A DNA stretch of 64,000 nt from Microbacterium sp. Root61 (GCF_001427525.1 NZ_LMGU01000001.1:1583788-1647787); one strand, 5' to 3'; numbered from the stretch's first letter, positions 1-8,437 are shown. The notes: generated by a model from the letters alone, not told the origin. Translations and numbers: made by a program.

Positions 1-93
1 CGGAGTGTGCACGTTGTCGGTCCACTGCGCGCCATCCCACCAGCGCAGCGCGCCGTGTCCGTCGTCGTACCAGCCCGGGGGTGTCGTGGTCAT
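1..93 (-). CDS. DUF2510 domain protein, N-terminus only (runs off left edge)
   Basis: Reading the minus strand from the ATG at 93 gives 31 residues beginning MTTTPPGWYDDGHGALRWWD and continuing GAQWTDNVHTP before the window ends. The PGWY-D...LRWWDG-QWT pattern is the DUF2510 signature, a short N-terminal domain common on actinobacterial membrane and secretion-related proteins. Only this domain is visible, so the function of the rest cannot be told. The gene would be the next one downstream of sufU on the same strand, about 106 bp beyond the sufU stop. Confidence 0.8.
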   Translation of the reverse strand, partial: MTTTPPGWYDDGHGALRWWDGAQWTDNVHTP

Positions 94-199
94 GACCGTC
101 TCGCTTCGCCTCGTCGATGCCGCGCGTACGCGGCGAGATCAAGCCTATCCCTCGGTCGAGCGTCGTCCCGGGTCTTCGCTCACGGTTCGCCCCCGAGGA

Positions 200-640
200 T
201 CAGTCGGCGGATGCCTTGGCCAGGGCAGCTTCCAGCGCCACCCAGGGCAGCATGGCGCACTTGACGCGCATGATGTAGCGCGAGACGCCTTGGAAGACCT
301 CTGCGTCGCCGAGCAGCTCGGGCGCCTCGCCGGCACCTCGCGAACGCATCATGGTGCGGAAGGCATCGATGCTCTCGCGCACGGTTTCGTCGGTGGCGCC
401 CTCGAGCAATTCCGACATCACCGACGCGGATGCGGTGGAGATGCTGCATCCGCGACCGCTCCAGCGCAGATCGACCGCTCCGTCCGCACCGATCTCGACG
501 CCGACGGTGATCTCGTCGCCGCACGTGGGGCTCACCTCGGTGTGGGTGTGCGCGTAGGGCGCGATATCGCCTTGGCCGAGCTTGCGGCGCGAGTGGTCCA
601 GGATCACCTCTTGGTAGAGGCCCTCCAGCTCGGAGCTCAT
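200..640 (-). CDS. sufU: SufU-type iron-sulfur cluster assembly protein
   Basis: This 146-residue NifU_N/SufU-family protein acts as sulfur acceptor and relay for SufS in Fe-S cluster assembly. The conserved ligands are visible: Cys40 and Asp42 in SPTCGDE, Cys65 in SGRGCSIS, and Cys128 in RVKCAMLPW, the set that in SufU binds zinc and accepts the persulfide. Its ATG (640) overlaps the sufS TGA by 4 nt (ATGA), so the two are translationally coupled. No sufBCD genes are in view, so this pair stands apart from the scaffold genes or they lie outside the window. Confidence 0.93.
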   Translation of the reverse strand: MSSELEGLYQEVILDHSRRKLGQGDIAPYAHTHTEVSPTCGDEITVGVEIGADGAVDLRWSGRGCSISTASASVMSELLEGATDETVRESIDAFRTMMRSRGAGEAPELLGDAEVFQGVSRYIMRVKCAMLPWVALEAALAKASAD

Positions 641-1905
641 CGGTCCGCCCCGAAGAACGAGCGCACCTCGGCGAGCGCGGCGCCGAACGCGGCGACGTCG
701 TCGGGCGTGGAGTACAGGTAGGCACTCGCGCGCGTCGTCGCGGTCAGCCCCAGCCGGCGGTGCAGCGGCTGTGCGCAGTGATGGCCGACGCGCACCGAGA
801 TGCCGCGGGCGTCGAGGAACTGGCCGACGTCGTGCGCGTGCACCCCATCCACGTCGACGCTGACGATCGCGGCGCGCTCGGCGCCGGGCGGCGGGCCGAC
901 GAGGCGGACACCGGGGACGGCGGCGACGGCCTCGGTGAGGAGTCCGGCCAGCTCGGTCTCGTGGGCGTGCACGCGTGCCATGCCCCAGCCGGCGAGATAG
1001 TCGACGGCGGCGCCGAGCGCCACAGCCTGGGAGACCGGCTGCGTGCCGGCCTCGAAGCGCTGCGGTGCAGGCAGGAACTCGGCCGAGGTCATCGTCACGG
1101 TGGTGATCGTGCTTCCCCCGGTGCGTGCCGGCGGCAGCGCGTTGAGGAGCTCGGCGCGTCCATACAGACCGCCGATCCCGGTGGGGCCGAGCATCTTGTG
1201 CCCGGAGAACGCGGCGAAGTCGACGCCGAGCCCGGTGAAGTCGACGGGCAGGTGCGGCACGGACTGGCAGGCGTCGAGCACCGTCAGCGCGCCGATGGAG
1301 CGCGCGTGCTCCACCACATCGACGACCGGCGCGATCATCCCGGTCACATTCGAGATGTGGCCGAAGGCGATCAGCCGGGTGCGCGTGGTCGTCGCGGCCC
1401 GCAGGGCGTCGAGGTCCCACGTACCGTCGTCGCGGACCTCGACCCAGCGCAGCGTCGCCCCGGTGCGCGCGGCCGCGCGCTGCCAGGGGATCAAGTTGGC
1501 GTGGTGCTCCGCCTCGGTGACGAGGATCTCGTCGCCGGGACGCAGCGCGAGCGTGTCGTCTCCGAGCCCTGCCGAGGCATCCGAGATCCCCAGTGCCACC
1601 ACGTTGATCGCATCCGTCGCGTTCTCGGTCCAGACGAGTTCGTCCGAGCCGGCGCCGACGAACCGGGCGACACTCTCGCGGGCCTGCTCGAAGGCCTCGG
1701 TCGCGATGCCCACCGCCTCGCTCGCTCCGCGGTGCACGGCGGAGTAGTCACGCTCGACGAAGGTGCGCTCCGCGTCGAGGACGGATGCCGGGCGCTGCGC
1801 CGTCGCCGCCGAATCGAGGTAGACGCGATCGGGGTGGTGCGTGAAGTACGCGAAGTCGAGCCGAGAGTCGACGAGGTCCTGATCTCTCGGGGCTGAGGTG
1901 TGCAT
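637..1905 (-). CDS. sufS: SufS-type cysteine desulfurase (class V aminotransferase fold)
   Basis: This 422-residue PLP enzyme removes sulfur from L-cysteine and passes the persulfide to SufU. The PLP lysine is Lys237 in SGHKMLGPTGIGG and the catalytic cysteine is Cys377 in VGHHCAQP, both typical of group II (SufS/CsdA) desulfurases. The ATG at 1905 (MHTSAPRDQD) is chosen because the family normally starts 15-30 residues before the YLDSAATAQRP motif; the frame stays open further upstream but that stretch is low-complexity. It is the first gene of a two-gene operon with sufU. Confidence 0.93.
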   Translation of the reverse strand: MHTSAPRDQDLVDSRLDFAYFTHHPDRVYLDSAATAQRPASVLDAERTFVERDYSAVHRGASEAVGIATEAFEQARESVARFVGAGSDELVWTENATDAINVVALGISDASAGLGDDTLALRPGDEILVTEAEHHANLIPWQRAAARTGATLRWVEVRDDGTWDLDALRAATTTRTRLIAFGHISNVTGMIAPVVDVVEHARSIGALTVLDACQSVPHLPVDFTGLGVDFAAFSGHKMLGPTGIGGLYGRAELLNALPPARTGGSTITTVTMTSAEFLPAPQRFEAGTQPVSQAVALGAAVDYLAGWGMARVHAHETELAGLLTEAVAAVPGVRLVGPPPGAERAAIVSVDVDGVHAHDVGQFLDARGISVRVGHHCAQPLHRRLGLTATTRASAYLYSTPDDVAAFGAALAEVRSFFGADR

Positions 1906-1987
1906 CCGTGTCCGTTCTGAAGCGCGGGAAGGCCGCCCTTCTAGTCTGCCCTTGTTCCGGACAGGGTGGCGCTGCGTGCGCGGTGGA

Positions 1988-2542
1988 TCAGCTCTTCGGC
2001 CGCCGTTTGCGGGGCTTGTCCTCACCGGACTTCGGGGCGTCCACCGTGGCATCCACACGCGGATGCCCGCCGTGGGACGACCACACGCCCTCGCGACCTT
2101 CGGCGCCGTGCTGAGCGGCCCGCACTGCGCGCTCGTCGGCCCAGCCGTTGAGGCGATGGCCGGAGTGTCCGCGGACGTGCTCGAGGATGACGTCCGGCTG
2201 ACCCGCCGCTCGACGTGCGTCGCGGGCGGCGATCAGCTCCTTCAGGATGTCGATGTTCTTCGTCGGCGCCCCGGTCGACGTCTTCCACCCGCGTCGCGCG
2301 TGACCGTCCATCCACGACCGGTAGGTGTCGATGGCGTACATCGAGTCGGCCTGCACGGTGAGCTGCTTCACGTGCATGTGATCGCGGATGGCGTGCAGCA
2401 GTCCGAGCAGTTCACCGATGTTGTTGGTGCCCTGAGCGAGGGAGCCGGCGGCCCAGTGCCCATCCTCACCCACCCACGCCCAACCGGCAGGTCCGGGGTT
2501 GCGCTGGCAGGCGCCGTCGGTCGCAAGTGTGTAGGCATCCAT
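1988..2542 (-). CDS. rnhA: Ribonuclease HI
   Basis: This is a 184-residue RNase H-fold protein that degrades the RNA strand of RNA-DNA hybrids. The catalytic carboxylates are visible: Asp9 (ATDGAC), Glu44 (NIGELLGLL), Asp66 (QADSMYAI) and Asp136 (NGWADERA), with the conserved His near VRGHSGH. The last 35 or so residues are a hydrophilic tail ending in a basic cluster (KPRKRRPKS), beyond the usual 155-residue core. A GGAGAG ribosome-binding site just before the ATG at 2542 supports the start. It sits 82 bp upstream of sufS on the same strand, with no clear functional link. Confidence 0.92.
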   Translation of the reverse strand: MDAYTLATDGACQRNPGPAGWAWVGEDGHWAAGSLAQGTNNIGELLGLLHAIRDHMHVKQLTVQADSMYAIDTYRSWMDGHARRGWKTSTGAPTKNIDILKELIAARDARRAAGQPDVILEHVRGHSGHRLNGWADERAVRAAQHGAEGREGVWSSHGGHPRVDATVDAPKSGEDKPRKRRPKS

Positions 2543-2645
2543 GGACTCTCCATTCTCCACGACGATCGCGGCGACGCCGGCGGCGGTTGGCCGACACCGC
2601 GGTTTCTCACGGCCCGCAGCCTGGCGTGAGGTCATCCGGAGTTCG

Positions 2646-2651
2646 TAGGCT
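2646..2651 (+). promoter_or_regulatory. Putative -10 box for the universal stress protein gene
   Basis: TAGGCT lies 27 nt before the GTG at 2679, with an AGGAGG ribosome-binding site between them. This is the leadered version of the TANNNT box that elsewhere in the window abuts the start codon. Confidence 0.45.
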
Positions 2652-2678
2652 GGCGACACACGCACAGGAGGTTCCATC

Positions 2679-3518
2679 GTGGGCACACGCATCGTTGTCG
2701 GGGTCGTCGATTCACTTGCCGGCCGGAGGGCGGTGACCTGGGCCGCCGAACGGGCCGCCGCACGCGGCGCTTCGCTGCTGCTGATGGCCGTCGTGGGCGG
2801 TGCGGTCGGAGCCGTCGGCGAGGGGACCGTGGCCGATAGCGCCGTCACCGCAGCTGGAGAGCTCCTGGAGACCCACGCGTCCGCGCTGCGACAGTCGGGT
2901 CTCGACGTCGAGGTCGTCGTCCGTCGGGGCGATCCGGTCAGGCAATTGATCTCGGCCACCGCCGACCAGTCGCTGCTGGTGATCGGCAGCGACTACCGCG
3001 GTCGGGGCGACGGCCCGGCCCGCGGAGTGCACGGTGTCCGCATCGTCGCCGGAGCATCGTGCCCCGTCGTCGTGGTACCTGATGTCGACACCGCGGATCG
3101 ACGCGGAGTCGTCGTGGGCGTGGACGGTTCACCGGTCTCCGAGGCGGCGATCGCCTTCGCGGCCGCAGAAGCCGACCGTCTGGGCGAGCCGCTGATCGCG
3201 GTCGCGGTGTGGACCCCGCTGGCAGCCCCGCGCAACCCCGGGGTCTTCCCGGAGGACTACCTGACGAACATGCAGGCCCTCACCGAGGAGAACCTGGCGC
3301 TGTCGCTCGCAGGCCTGCGTCAAGACTTCCCCGACCTCGAGATCCGGTCCCGCGCCGCGCGCGGCTATCCCTCGCAGGTCATCAACGAGCTCGCGGCATC
3401 CGCTCGCCTCTGCGTCGTCGGATCACACGGCCGCGGGCCGATCACGCGCTTCCTGCTCGGCTCGATCAGCCACGAGGTCGTCCTCGGCCTGGCCACGGTC
3501 ACCGCGATCGTACGGTAG
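2679..3518 (+). CDS. Universal stress protein, tandem UspA domains
   Basis: The 279-residue protein has two UspA domains (about 1-135 and 143-279). The second ends in the classic ATP-binding signature VVGSHGRGPITRFLLGSIS (G-2x-G-9x-G-S/T); the first has a weaker version around VIGSDYRGRG. Tandem USPs in actinobacteria bind ATP and are induced in dormancy, hypoxia or other stress; the role here is inferred. The GTG start at 2679 has an AGGAGG box 8 nt upstream. It is monocistronic, convergent with the lipoprotein gene, with a strong hairpin terminator between. Confidence 0.9.
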   Translation: MGTRIVVGVVDSLAGRRAVTWAAERAAARGASLLLMAVVGGAVGAVGEGTVADSAVTAAGELLETHASALRQSGLDVEVVVRRGDPVRQLISATADQSLLVIGSDYRGRGDGPARGVHGVRIVAGASCPVVVVPDVDTADRRGVVVGVDGSPVSEAAIAFAAAEADRLGEPLIAVAVWTPLAAPRNPGVFPEDYLTNMQALTEENLALSLAGLRQDFPDLEIRSRAARGYPSQVINELAASARLCVVGSHGRGPITRFLLGSISHEVVLGLATVTAIVR

Positions 3519-3550
3519 CCGCGGCGGCGGTGGTCTGTCATGCGCGGGTA

Positions 3551-3590
3551 ACGCAAAAGCCGGGGCCCCGTGGGACCCCGGCTTTTGCGT
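3551..3590. terminator. Bidirectional rho-independent terminator
   Basis: A perfect 15-bp inverted repeat (3551-3565 with 3576-3590, 10-nt loop). The GC core is flanked by A-rich and T-rich edges (CAAAAG/CTTTTG), so it can work in both directions. It separates the convergent USP and lipoprotein genes. Confidence 0.88.
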
Positions 3591-3595
3591 TGCTC

Positions 3596-3985
3596 TCAGC
3601 GTGTGGCGTTGATCGTTGCCACGACGTCCTGGAGCTGGGTGATCTGCTCAGCGAGCTCGTCCTTGGTCGTGGTCGCGGTCGCGTCGGCACCGATCTGGAC
3701 CAGGGCAGCGTCAACCTCGGGCGTGATCTCCTGAGCACCCAGCGTGCGCAGCTTGCCGGCCGTGTTGACGACCTCGTACTTGGCGCTCTGCGTGTCGGGG
3801 GTGATCGTGACGGCGAAGGCGAGGGCCTCGTCGAACGTGGTGACGCGCGACGACGATGTGATCTCGTCGCTCGCGGTGGTGGCGGAAGCCGACGGGGCGT
3901 TGCTCTCAGTAGCTGCCGGAGATGCCGAGCAGCCGGCCAGAAGACCCGCGGCGAGAATGAGGGGGACAAATCTTGTGAATCTCAT
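3596..3985 (-). CDS. Small secreted lipoprotein, function unknown
   Basis: This 129-residue protein starts with a lipoprotein signal peptide: MRFTR, a hydrophobic stretch, and the lipobox LLAGC with Cys19 as the lipidated residue. A Ser/Thr/Ala-rich linker (20-45) follows, then a small hydrophilic, largely helical domain ending INATR. No known domain is recognised. It should be anchored to the outer face of the membrane. The start is supported by a TAGGCT box ending 6 nt before the ATG, which predicts a leaderless mRNA. Confidence 0.8.
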   Translation of the reverse strand: MRFTRFVPLILAAGLLAGCSASPAATESNAPSASATTASDEITSSSRVTTFDEALAFAVTITPDTQSAKYEVVNTAGKLRTLGAQEITPEVDAALVQIGADATATTTKDELAEQITQLQDVVATINATR

Positions 3986-3991
3986 ATCTCT

Positions 3992-3997
3992 AGCCTA
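3992..3997 (-). promoter_or_regulatory. -10 box, leaderless start of the lipoprotein gene
   Basis: TAGGCT on the minus strand, 6 nt before the ATG at 3985. Confidence 0.6.
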
Positions 3998-4166
3998 AAC
4001 GGCCCCGAGGGGCTATGATTCCCTGCCCGACGCGCCATCGGGGTCGAATCTGTGCTAACTGGCCGTCGACCTCACACTCCCCTGTTCGAATCACCTCAGG
4101 GGGATGACGGCGGGGCACCAGCATCACTGACAGGATCGCAATCATCTGACTCAGAAGGAGATGATT

Positions 4167-5612
4167 GTGACGATTGAGGGATCCAAGGGACCAGGGCTGT
4201 CCGCGGAACAGCTGGCCGAGCAAATGCGTCATGTGTCGACACCCGATGTCCTCTCGACTCCATTCGGCGAGTTCGAGTTCTTCGACGGCGTCCCCAAGCC
4301 CGACTCCGTCCAGGCGATCTTCGACGGGCTCGACCTCGTGCGCGGCATCGACGCATTCCTGACGACCGTGCCCGGCGCATCGCTGGTCGCGATGCGCAAG
4401 GGCCTGCGCACGGCCGGCGTCGACTCCCCCGACAAGATCGCCTACACCGATCCGAGATGCAACTCCGGCGCGATCTGGCTCACCCCGAACACCGAGACCA
4501 CCTACGGAATCGGGTTCCTCGACCTGAAGGCGTGGGGGCCGACGGTCATCGAGGTGCCGTCGCAGTCGCTGTGCGTCGTGGACGATTTCTGGTTCCGATA
4601 TGTCACCGACATGGGCATCCCGGGCCCCGACCAGGGCGCCGGTGGCAAGTATCTCTTCCTCCCGCCGGGGTATGACGGCGAGCGGCCCGACGGCTATTAC
4701 ACCTATGAGAGCCCGACGTTCACGAACTTCGTCGTGATCCGTGCCCTGGGCGGAGTGCCGGCCATCAAGCAGTCGCGCATCTATCGTTTGAGCGACGCCG
4801 ACGCGGCGCCCGAGAACACCTTCGTTAACATCGCCGATCAGGTGTTCAACACCGTCCATTCCAACGATTTCTCCTTCTTCGAGGAGATCGCCGAGCTCGT
4901 CGCCGAGGAGCCGGCCACTGCGCTCGATCCGGAGCGGGCGGGGACGTTGCGCGCACTCGGCATCGTGCACGGGAAGCCGTTCGCACCCGACGAACGACTG
5001 CGGGGCATCCTCGACAACGCTGCCCGCACCGGCGCCGCGATGTCGCGCGCCATCCTGTACACGCCGCGCGATCCCGAGACCTTCCGGTGGGACGGCTCGT
5101 CGTGGAAGAACCCGTTCGTCGGTGGCAGCTACGAGTTCTTGAGCAACGGCGCCCGCAATCTCGACGCGCGCACGCTCTTCCACTACGCGGCGACCGTGAT
5201 CACTCCGGCGATGGCGCACGCGCAGGTGGGAGCCGGCTCGGCGTACCTCTACACTGCGGAGGATGCCGACGGCGCGCTGTTCGACGGGGGCGAGACCTAC
5301 TCCCTGCGGATCCCCGCAGATCCGCCGGCGAAGAACTTCTGGTCGATCGACGCCTACGACACGCAGACCCGTTCGCTCCTGCAGTCGACGGCCTACCCGG
5401 CCCTGTCGAGCCTCGACGCCGACCTCAAGATCGAGGATGACGGCACCCACGTGATCTGGTTCGGTCCGACCGCACCGGAGGGCAAGGAGTCCAACTGGAT
5501 CCCGACCCTCCCCGGCAAGTCCTGGTGGCCCGTGCTGCGCCTGTACGGCCCGCTGGAGCCGTGGTTCGACATGACCTGGCAGCTCCCCGAGATCGTGCAC
5601 GAGAAGCCTTAG
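4167..5612 (+). CDS. DUF1254/DUF1214 domain protein
   Basis: The 481-residue protein has an N-terminal DUF1254 domain (about 60-190, with YTDPRCNSGAIWLTPNTETTY) and a C-terminal DUF1214 domain (about 360-465, with PAKNFWSIDAYDTQTRSLL and GKSWWPVLRLYGP). The pair is widespread in bacteria but has no firmly assigned function. There is no signal peptide, so it is probably cytoplasmic. An AAGGAG box abuts an ATG at 4161 with no spacing but lies 6 nt before the GTG at 4167, so the GTG is preferred; the ATG would add two residues. It appears monocistronic. Confidence 0.82.
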   Translation: MTIEGSKGPGLSAEQLAEQMRHVSTPDVLSTPFGEFEFFDGVPKPDSVQAIFDGLDLVRGIDAFLTTVPGASLVAMRKGLRTAGVDSPDKIAYTDPRCNSGAIWLTPNTETTYGIGFLDLKAWGPTVIEVPSQSLCVVDDFWFRYVTDMGIPGPDQGAGGKYLFLPPGYDGERPDGYYTYESPTFTNFVVIRALGGVPAIKQSRIYRLSDADAAPENTFVNIADQVFNTVHSNDFSFFEEIAELVAEEPATALDPERAGTLRALGIVHGKPFAPDERLRGILDNAARTGAAMSRAILYTPRDPETFRWDGSSWKNPFVGGSYEFLSNGARNLDARTLFHYAATVITPAMAHAQVGAGSAYLYTAEDADGALFDGGETYSLRIPADPPAKNFWSIDAYDTQTRSLLQSTAYPALSSLDADLKIEDDGTHVIWFGPTAPEGKESNWIPTLPGKSWWPVLRLYGPLEPWFDMTWQLPEIVHEKP

Positions 5613-5630
5613 CACCTACGCCACGCGCCG

Positions 5631-5693
5631 AGACTGCAACGGGGCGTCGAGACTGCGGGTATTACCCGTGGTCTGGACGCCCCGTTGAGGTCT
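5631..5693. terminator. Nested inverted repeat between convergent genes
   Basis: CAACGGGGCGTC (5637-5648) pairs perfectly with GACGCCCCGTTG (5676-5687). The stem extends outward through AGAC/GTCT with a small mismatch. The loop contains a second hairpin, CGGGT-ATT-ACCCG. It lies between the DUF1254 gene and the phosphatase-family gene on the opposite strand, and the latter's stop codon (5662-5664) sits in the loop. A terminator role is inferred; there is no long T-run. Confidence 0.55.
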
Positions 5694-6498
5694 GGTGGTC
5701 GAGGGTCGGCCAAACCGCGTTGCCGAGCCTCCGCAGCACCGCGAGGAGGAATGCGTGTGTCTCCGCATCGGCAGCGGCCACCATGCCGTGTGCGCCGGTG
5801 TGCAGTTCCTCGCCGGCAAGGTTGGTGACGACAGCACCCGCGGCACGGCACAACGCGATGCCCGCAGCCCAGTGCACGCTGTGGCGAAGATCACCGCCCG
5901 TCACGTAGCCCGCGTGTTGACCGGTGGCGACCCACGCGAGCGCCAGGGTGGTCGACACGCAGCGGGGGCTGAACCGGGAGCGAAAAGACTCATCCGACAA
6001 CAAGCGGGTTCCGGCCGAATTCGGGTAGCTGCACTCCAGATTCACCGTGACGAGACGTGACGACGACGTCGGCGTGAGCAGCCCGTCAGCACCGTCGACG
6101 CGTCGCCACACTGTGATCCCGTCCGTCGCGAACGCGTGCCCGGCAATCGGATCCACGACGGCCGCAGCCACTGTGTTGCCGTCCACTTCCAGTGCGACGT
6201 TCACAGCGAACAACGGCAGCCCTGCCGCGAAGTTCAGAGTGCCGCAGATGGGGTCCACCAGCCAGCGTCTGGCCGAGTCACCACTGGCGCCGAGTTCCTC
6301 ACCGACGATCGCATCGCCGGGCCGAAGCTGCGAAAGCACGGCGCGGACTGCGCGCTCGGTGTCGACGTCGGCTTCCGTCGTGAAGTCCACTCCAACCTCA
6401 GCGACCCGGCGGGAGCCGGTGCGGTATCGCGATCGTGCGACTGCCGCGCCAGCCAGACCCGCGCGCATCGCGACCTCTGCATCGGACACCGAATCCAT
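5662..6498 (-). CDS. Inositol monophosphatase-family protein with altered metal-ligand motifs
   Basis: This 278-residue IMPase-fold protein keeps the first motif (AIVGEELG), but the canonical WVVDPIDGT reads WLVDPICGT, with Cys replacing the second Asp. The C-terminal PWDxAAG motif reads VHWAAG, with His in place of the ligand Asp. Both replaced residues are Mg2+ ligands in classical IMPase, so sugar- or inositol-phosphate hydrolysis as normally drawn is doubtful. Compare the canonical paralogue at 8632-9429. The ATG at 6498 is chosen because a TACTGT box ends 7 nt upstream and no ribosome-binding site is seen; a GTG at 6507 is the alternative. Confidence 0.8.
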   Translation of the reverse strand: MDSVSDAEVAMRAGLAGAAVARSRYRTGSRRVAEVGVDFTTEADVDTERAVRAVLSQLRPGDAIVGEELGASGDSARRWLVDPICGTLNFAAGLPLFAVNVALEVDGNTVAAAVVDPIAGHAFATDGITVWRRVDGADGLLTPTSSSRLVTVNLECSYPNSAGTRLLSDESFRSRFSPRCVSTTLALAWVATGQHAGYVTGGDLRHSVHWAAGIALCRAAGAVVTNLAGEELHTGAHGMVAAADAETHAFLLAVLRRLGNAVWPTLDHQTSTGRPDHG

Positions 6499-6505
6499 CA
6501 CAACC

Positions 6506-6511
6506 ACAGTA
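6506..6511 (-). promoter_or_regulatory. -10 box, leaderless start of the IMPase-family gene
   Basis: TACTGT on the minus strand, 7 nt before the ATG at 6498. Confidence 0.45.
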
Positions 6512-6575
6512 AATCAGTCGCGCTGCCGCCCACCCGCGCGTGCGGCTCAACCGACCGTTCTCCCGACCAACGAGA

Positions 6576-6599
6576 AAAGACGCCCCGAGGGGCGTCTTT
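6576..6599 (-). terminator. Rho-independent terminator downstream of the tRNA genes
   Basis: An 11-bp inverted repeat AAAGACGCCCC (6576-6586) with its complement (6589-6599). Read on the minus strand it ends in a T-rich tail, directly after tRNA-CAT. Confidence 0.82.
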
Positions 6600-6605
6600 C
6601 ATCTG

Positions 6606-6679
6606 TAGCAGGAGCGGGGCTTGAACCCGCGACCTCACGATTATGAGTCGTGCGCTCTCACCAACTGAGCTACCCTGCC
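6606..6679 (-). tRNA. tRNA with CAT anticodon (probably elongator Met)
   Basis: A 74-nt cloverleaf can be folded: acceptor GGCAGGG/TCCTGCT, D-stem GCTC/GAGC, anticodon stem CACGA/TCGTG with loop CTCATAA, and T-arm GCGGG-TTCAAGC-CCCGC. The 3' CCA is not encoded. A CAT anticodon can be elongator Met or lysidine-modified Ile2. The 5' acceptor and TAGCTCAG context resemble actinobacterial elongator Met, but I cannot exclude Ile2. It is followed by a terminator, and tRNA-Thr lies upstream on the same strand. Confidence 0.9.
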
Positions 6680-6712
6680 GCACGGCATCCGAACCGAAAT
6701 ACTGATGCTGCG

Positions 6713-6784
<72 letters not shown>

Positions 6785-6850
6785 GTACCTGGATGCATCC
6801 AGGCAACTAGAAGAGAATACCAGAGCTTCGGCGTCTCACTGAATCGTGGG

Positions 6851-8437
6851 TCAACATGTCGTGTGTGCGCGCAGCCACGGCAGGGGGTCGATCGCCGTCG
6901 TTCCGCCGCTGAGGATCTCGAAGTGCGTGTGTGCACCGAACGAGCGGCCGGTGTTGCCGGTCTGCCCGAGGAACTGCCCGACCGACACCGTCTCGCCGAC
7001 CTGCACCTGGCGTGAGCCGTACTGCATATGCGCGTAGCGGCTCGAGACGAGCTCGCCGTCGATGACGTGGTCGATGACCACCGTCACGCCGTAAGCACCG
7101 CCGCTGTCGGTGGAGATGCGCACGACGCCGTCGGCGATCGCTTGAATGTGCGCGCCTTCGCCGGGGGTGAAGTCGATGCCCTCGTGCAGAGTTCCGGAAC
7201 GGTATCCGAATCCGTAGCTCATCGTCACACCGACCGCGAACGGCCATTGGATGGCGCAGTTCGGGTTGTTCGTGAAGACCGAGTTCGAATAGTTGCTGAT
7301 GCCGGCGACTCCGGCGAGATCGACCAGAGTGTCGGTCTCGTAGTTCTCGGCACGCTGCAGGGCAGCGTTCTGGATCTGCGAGGGGGCGACGTAGGCCTGG
7401 ATCTCCGGCTTCGCGTCCGGATCGACATCTCCCCCGGCGACCGCGACGAGCGACATCGTCACCGGAGCGTTGCCACCGGCCGCGGCGACAGCCTCGGCGG
7501 GCGTGGTCATCCCGACCGCGAGGAGTCCGACGATGCCCATGACGCCGACGGAGAACGACGCTGTCGCCATCCGCTTGAACGCGGAGCGACGCGTGGCCTT
7601 GCCGCGCGGAGCGACGTGCACCGTGTCCGTCTCGACGACTTCTGCGGACGCGCCATCCGCCTCCGGCACATCCGCATCGATCAGGGTGATGGGGGTTTCG
7701 CCGGTGAAGGCGAAGGCGCGCGCGGCGGCTTCGAACTCATCGACGGATGCCTCGGGCTCGGCGTGCGACGCATCGGCCACAGGAGTCTCGGGCTCGACCT
7801 CGACGACGTCCGGAACGAGCTCGGCTTCCACCGTCGGCTCGAGTTCGACTTCCGCCTCGGGCTCGACCTCGACGAGCACCTCGGACGCGACCGCGACGAG
7901 CGACTCAGCGTCCGTTTCAGCCTCGGCCTCTGCCTCGGGTGCCAGCAGTTCGAAGGGCTCGACCGGCGTCAGCACGGTTTCGAGCGGCGCCACCGGGACA
8001 GGCGCGGTGCGCACCCGACGGCCCGACGCAGGAGCGGCCAGAGCAGGTGTGGAGTCGACCGGCACGGCAGCCGGCTCGACCGGAGCCTCGGTCGCGAGGA
8101 CGGCGACGTCGAGCTCCTCGACGACGGGCTCCTCGGGAGCCGCGATCGGGCTCGATGCGCGACGCGCACGACGTGACGGAACGGGTGCGGGAGCCTCAGC
8201 GACGGCCGATACCTGGGCCGGTGCGGCGGGCAACTCGAGCGGTGTCGACACCGTGGCTGCCGCATCCGTCACTGCGGCCTCGGCGGCAGAACGGCCCCAG
8301 ACGACTGCCGGACGGGCAGGCACGGCATCGGCTGAGCGACGGCGCACCTCCGAGCGGGAGGTACTCGACGACTCGTCCGACGCCTGGGGCGCGGAGAGGG
8401 GACGACTGGAACGGCGCGTGGGCGCTGGATCAGCCAT
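6851..8437 (-). CDS. M23-family metallopeptidase with long acidic cytoplasmic region
   Basis: The C-terminal part (about 385-528) is an LytM/M23 peptidase: zinc ligands His418 and Asp422 in HEGID, and the HTH motif (503-505) in GAHTHFEI. M23 enzymes cut peptide cross-links of peptidoglycan. Residues 1-285 are low-complexity, rich in Ala/Pro and then Glu/Val (runs such as VEVEPEAEVELEP at about 189-201). A hydrophobic segment at about 291-312 follows a basic stretch (RRSAFKR), so the acidic region should be cytoplasmic and the peptidase exported. The ATG at 8437 is taken as start; a TTG at 8494 would add 19 residues. Neither has a clear ribosome-binding site. Confidence 0.87.
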   Translation of the reverse strand: MADPAPTRRSSRPLSAPQASDESSSTSRSEVRRRSADAVPARPAVVWGRSAAEAAVTDAAATVSTPLELPAAPAQVSAVAEAPAPVPSRRARRASSPIAAPEEPVVEELDVAVLATEAPVEPAAVPVDSTPALAAPASGRRVRTAPVPVAPLETVLTPVEPFELLAPEAEAEAETDAESLVAVASEVLVEVEPEAEVELEPTVEAELVPDVVEVEPETPVADASHAEPEASVDEFEAAARAFAFTGETPITLIDADVPEADGASAEVVETDTVHVAPRGKATRRSAFKRMATASFSVGVMGIVGLLAVGMTTPAEAVAAAGGNAPVTMSLVAVAGGDVDPDAKPEIQAYVAPSQIQNAALQRAENYETDTLVDLAGVAGISNYSNSVFTNNPNCAIQWPFAVGVTMSYGFGYRSGTLHEGIDFTPGEGAHIQAIADGVVRISTDSGGAYGVTVVIDHVIDGELVSSRYAHMQYGSRQVQVGETVSVGQFLGQTGNTGRSFGAHTHFEILSGGTTAIDPLPWLRAHTTC

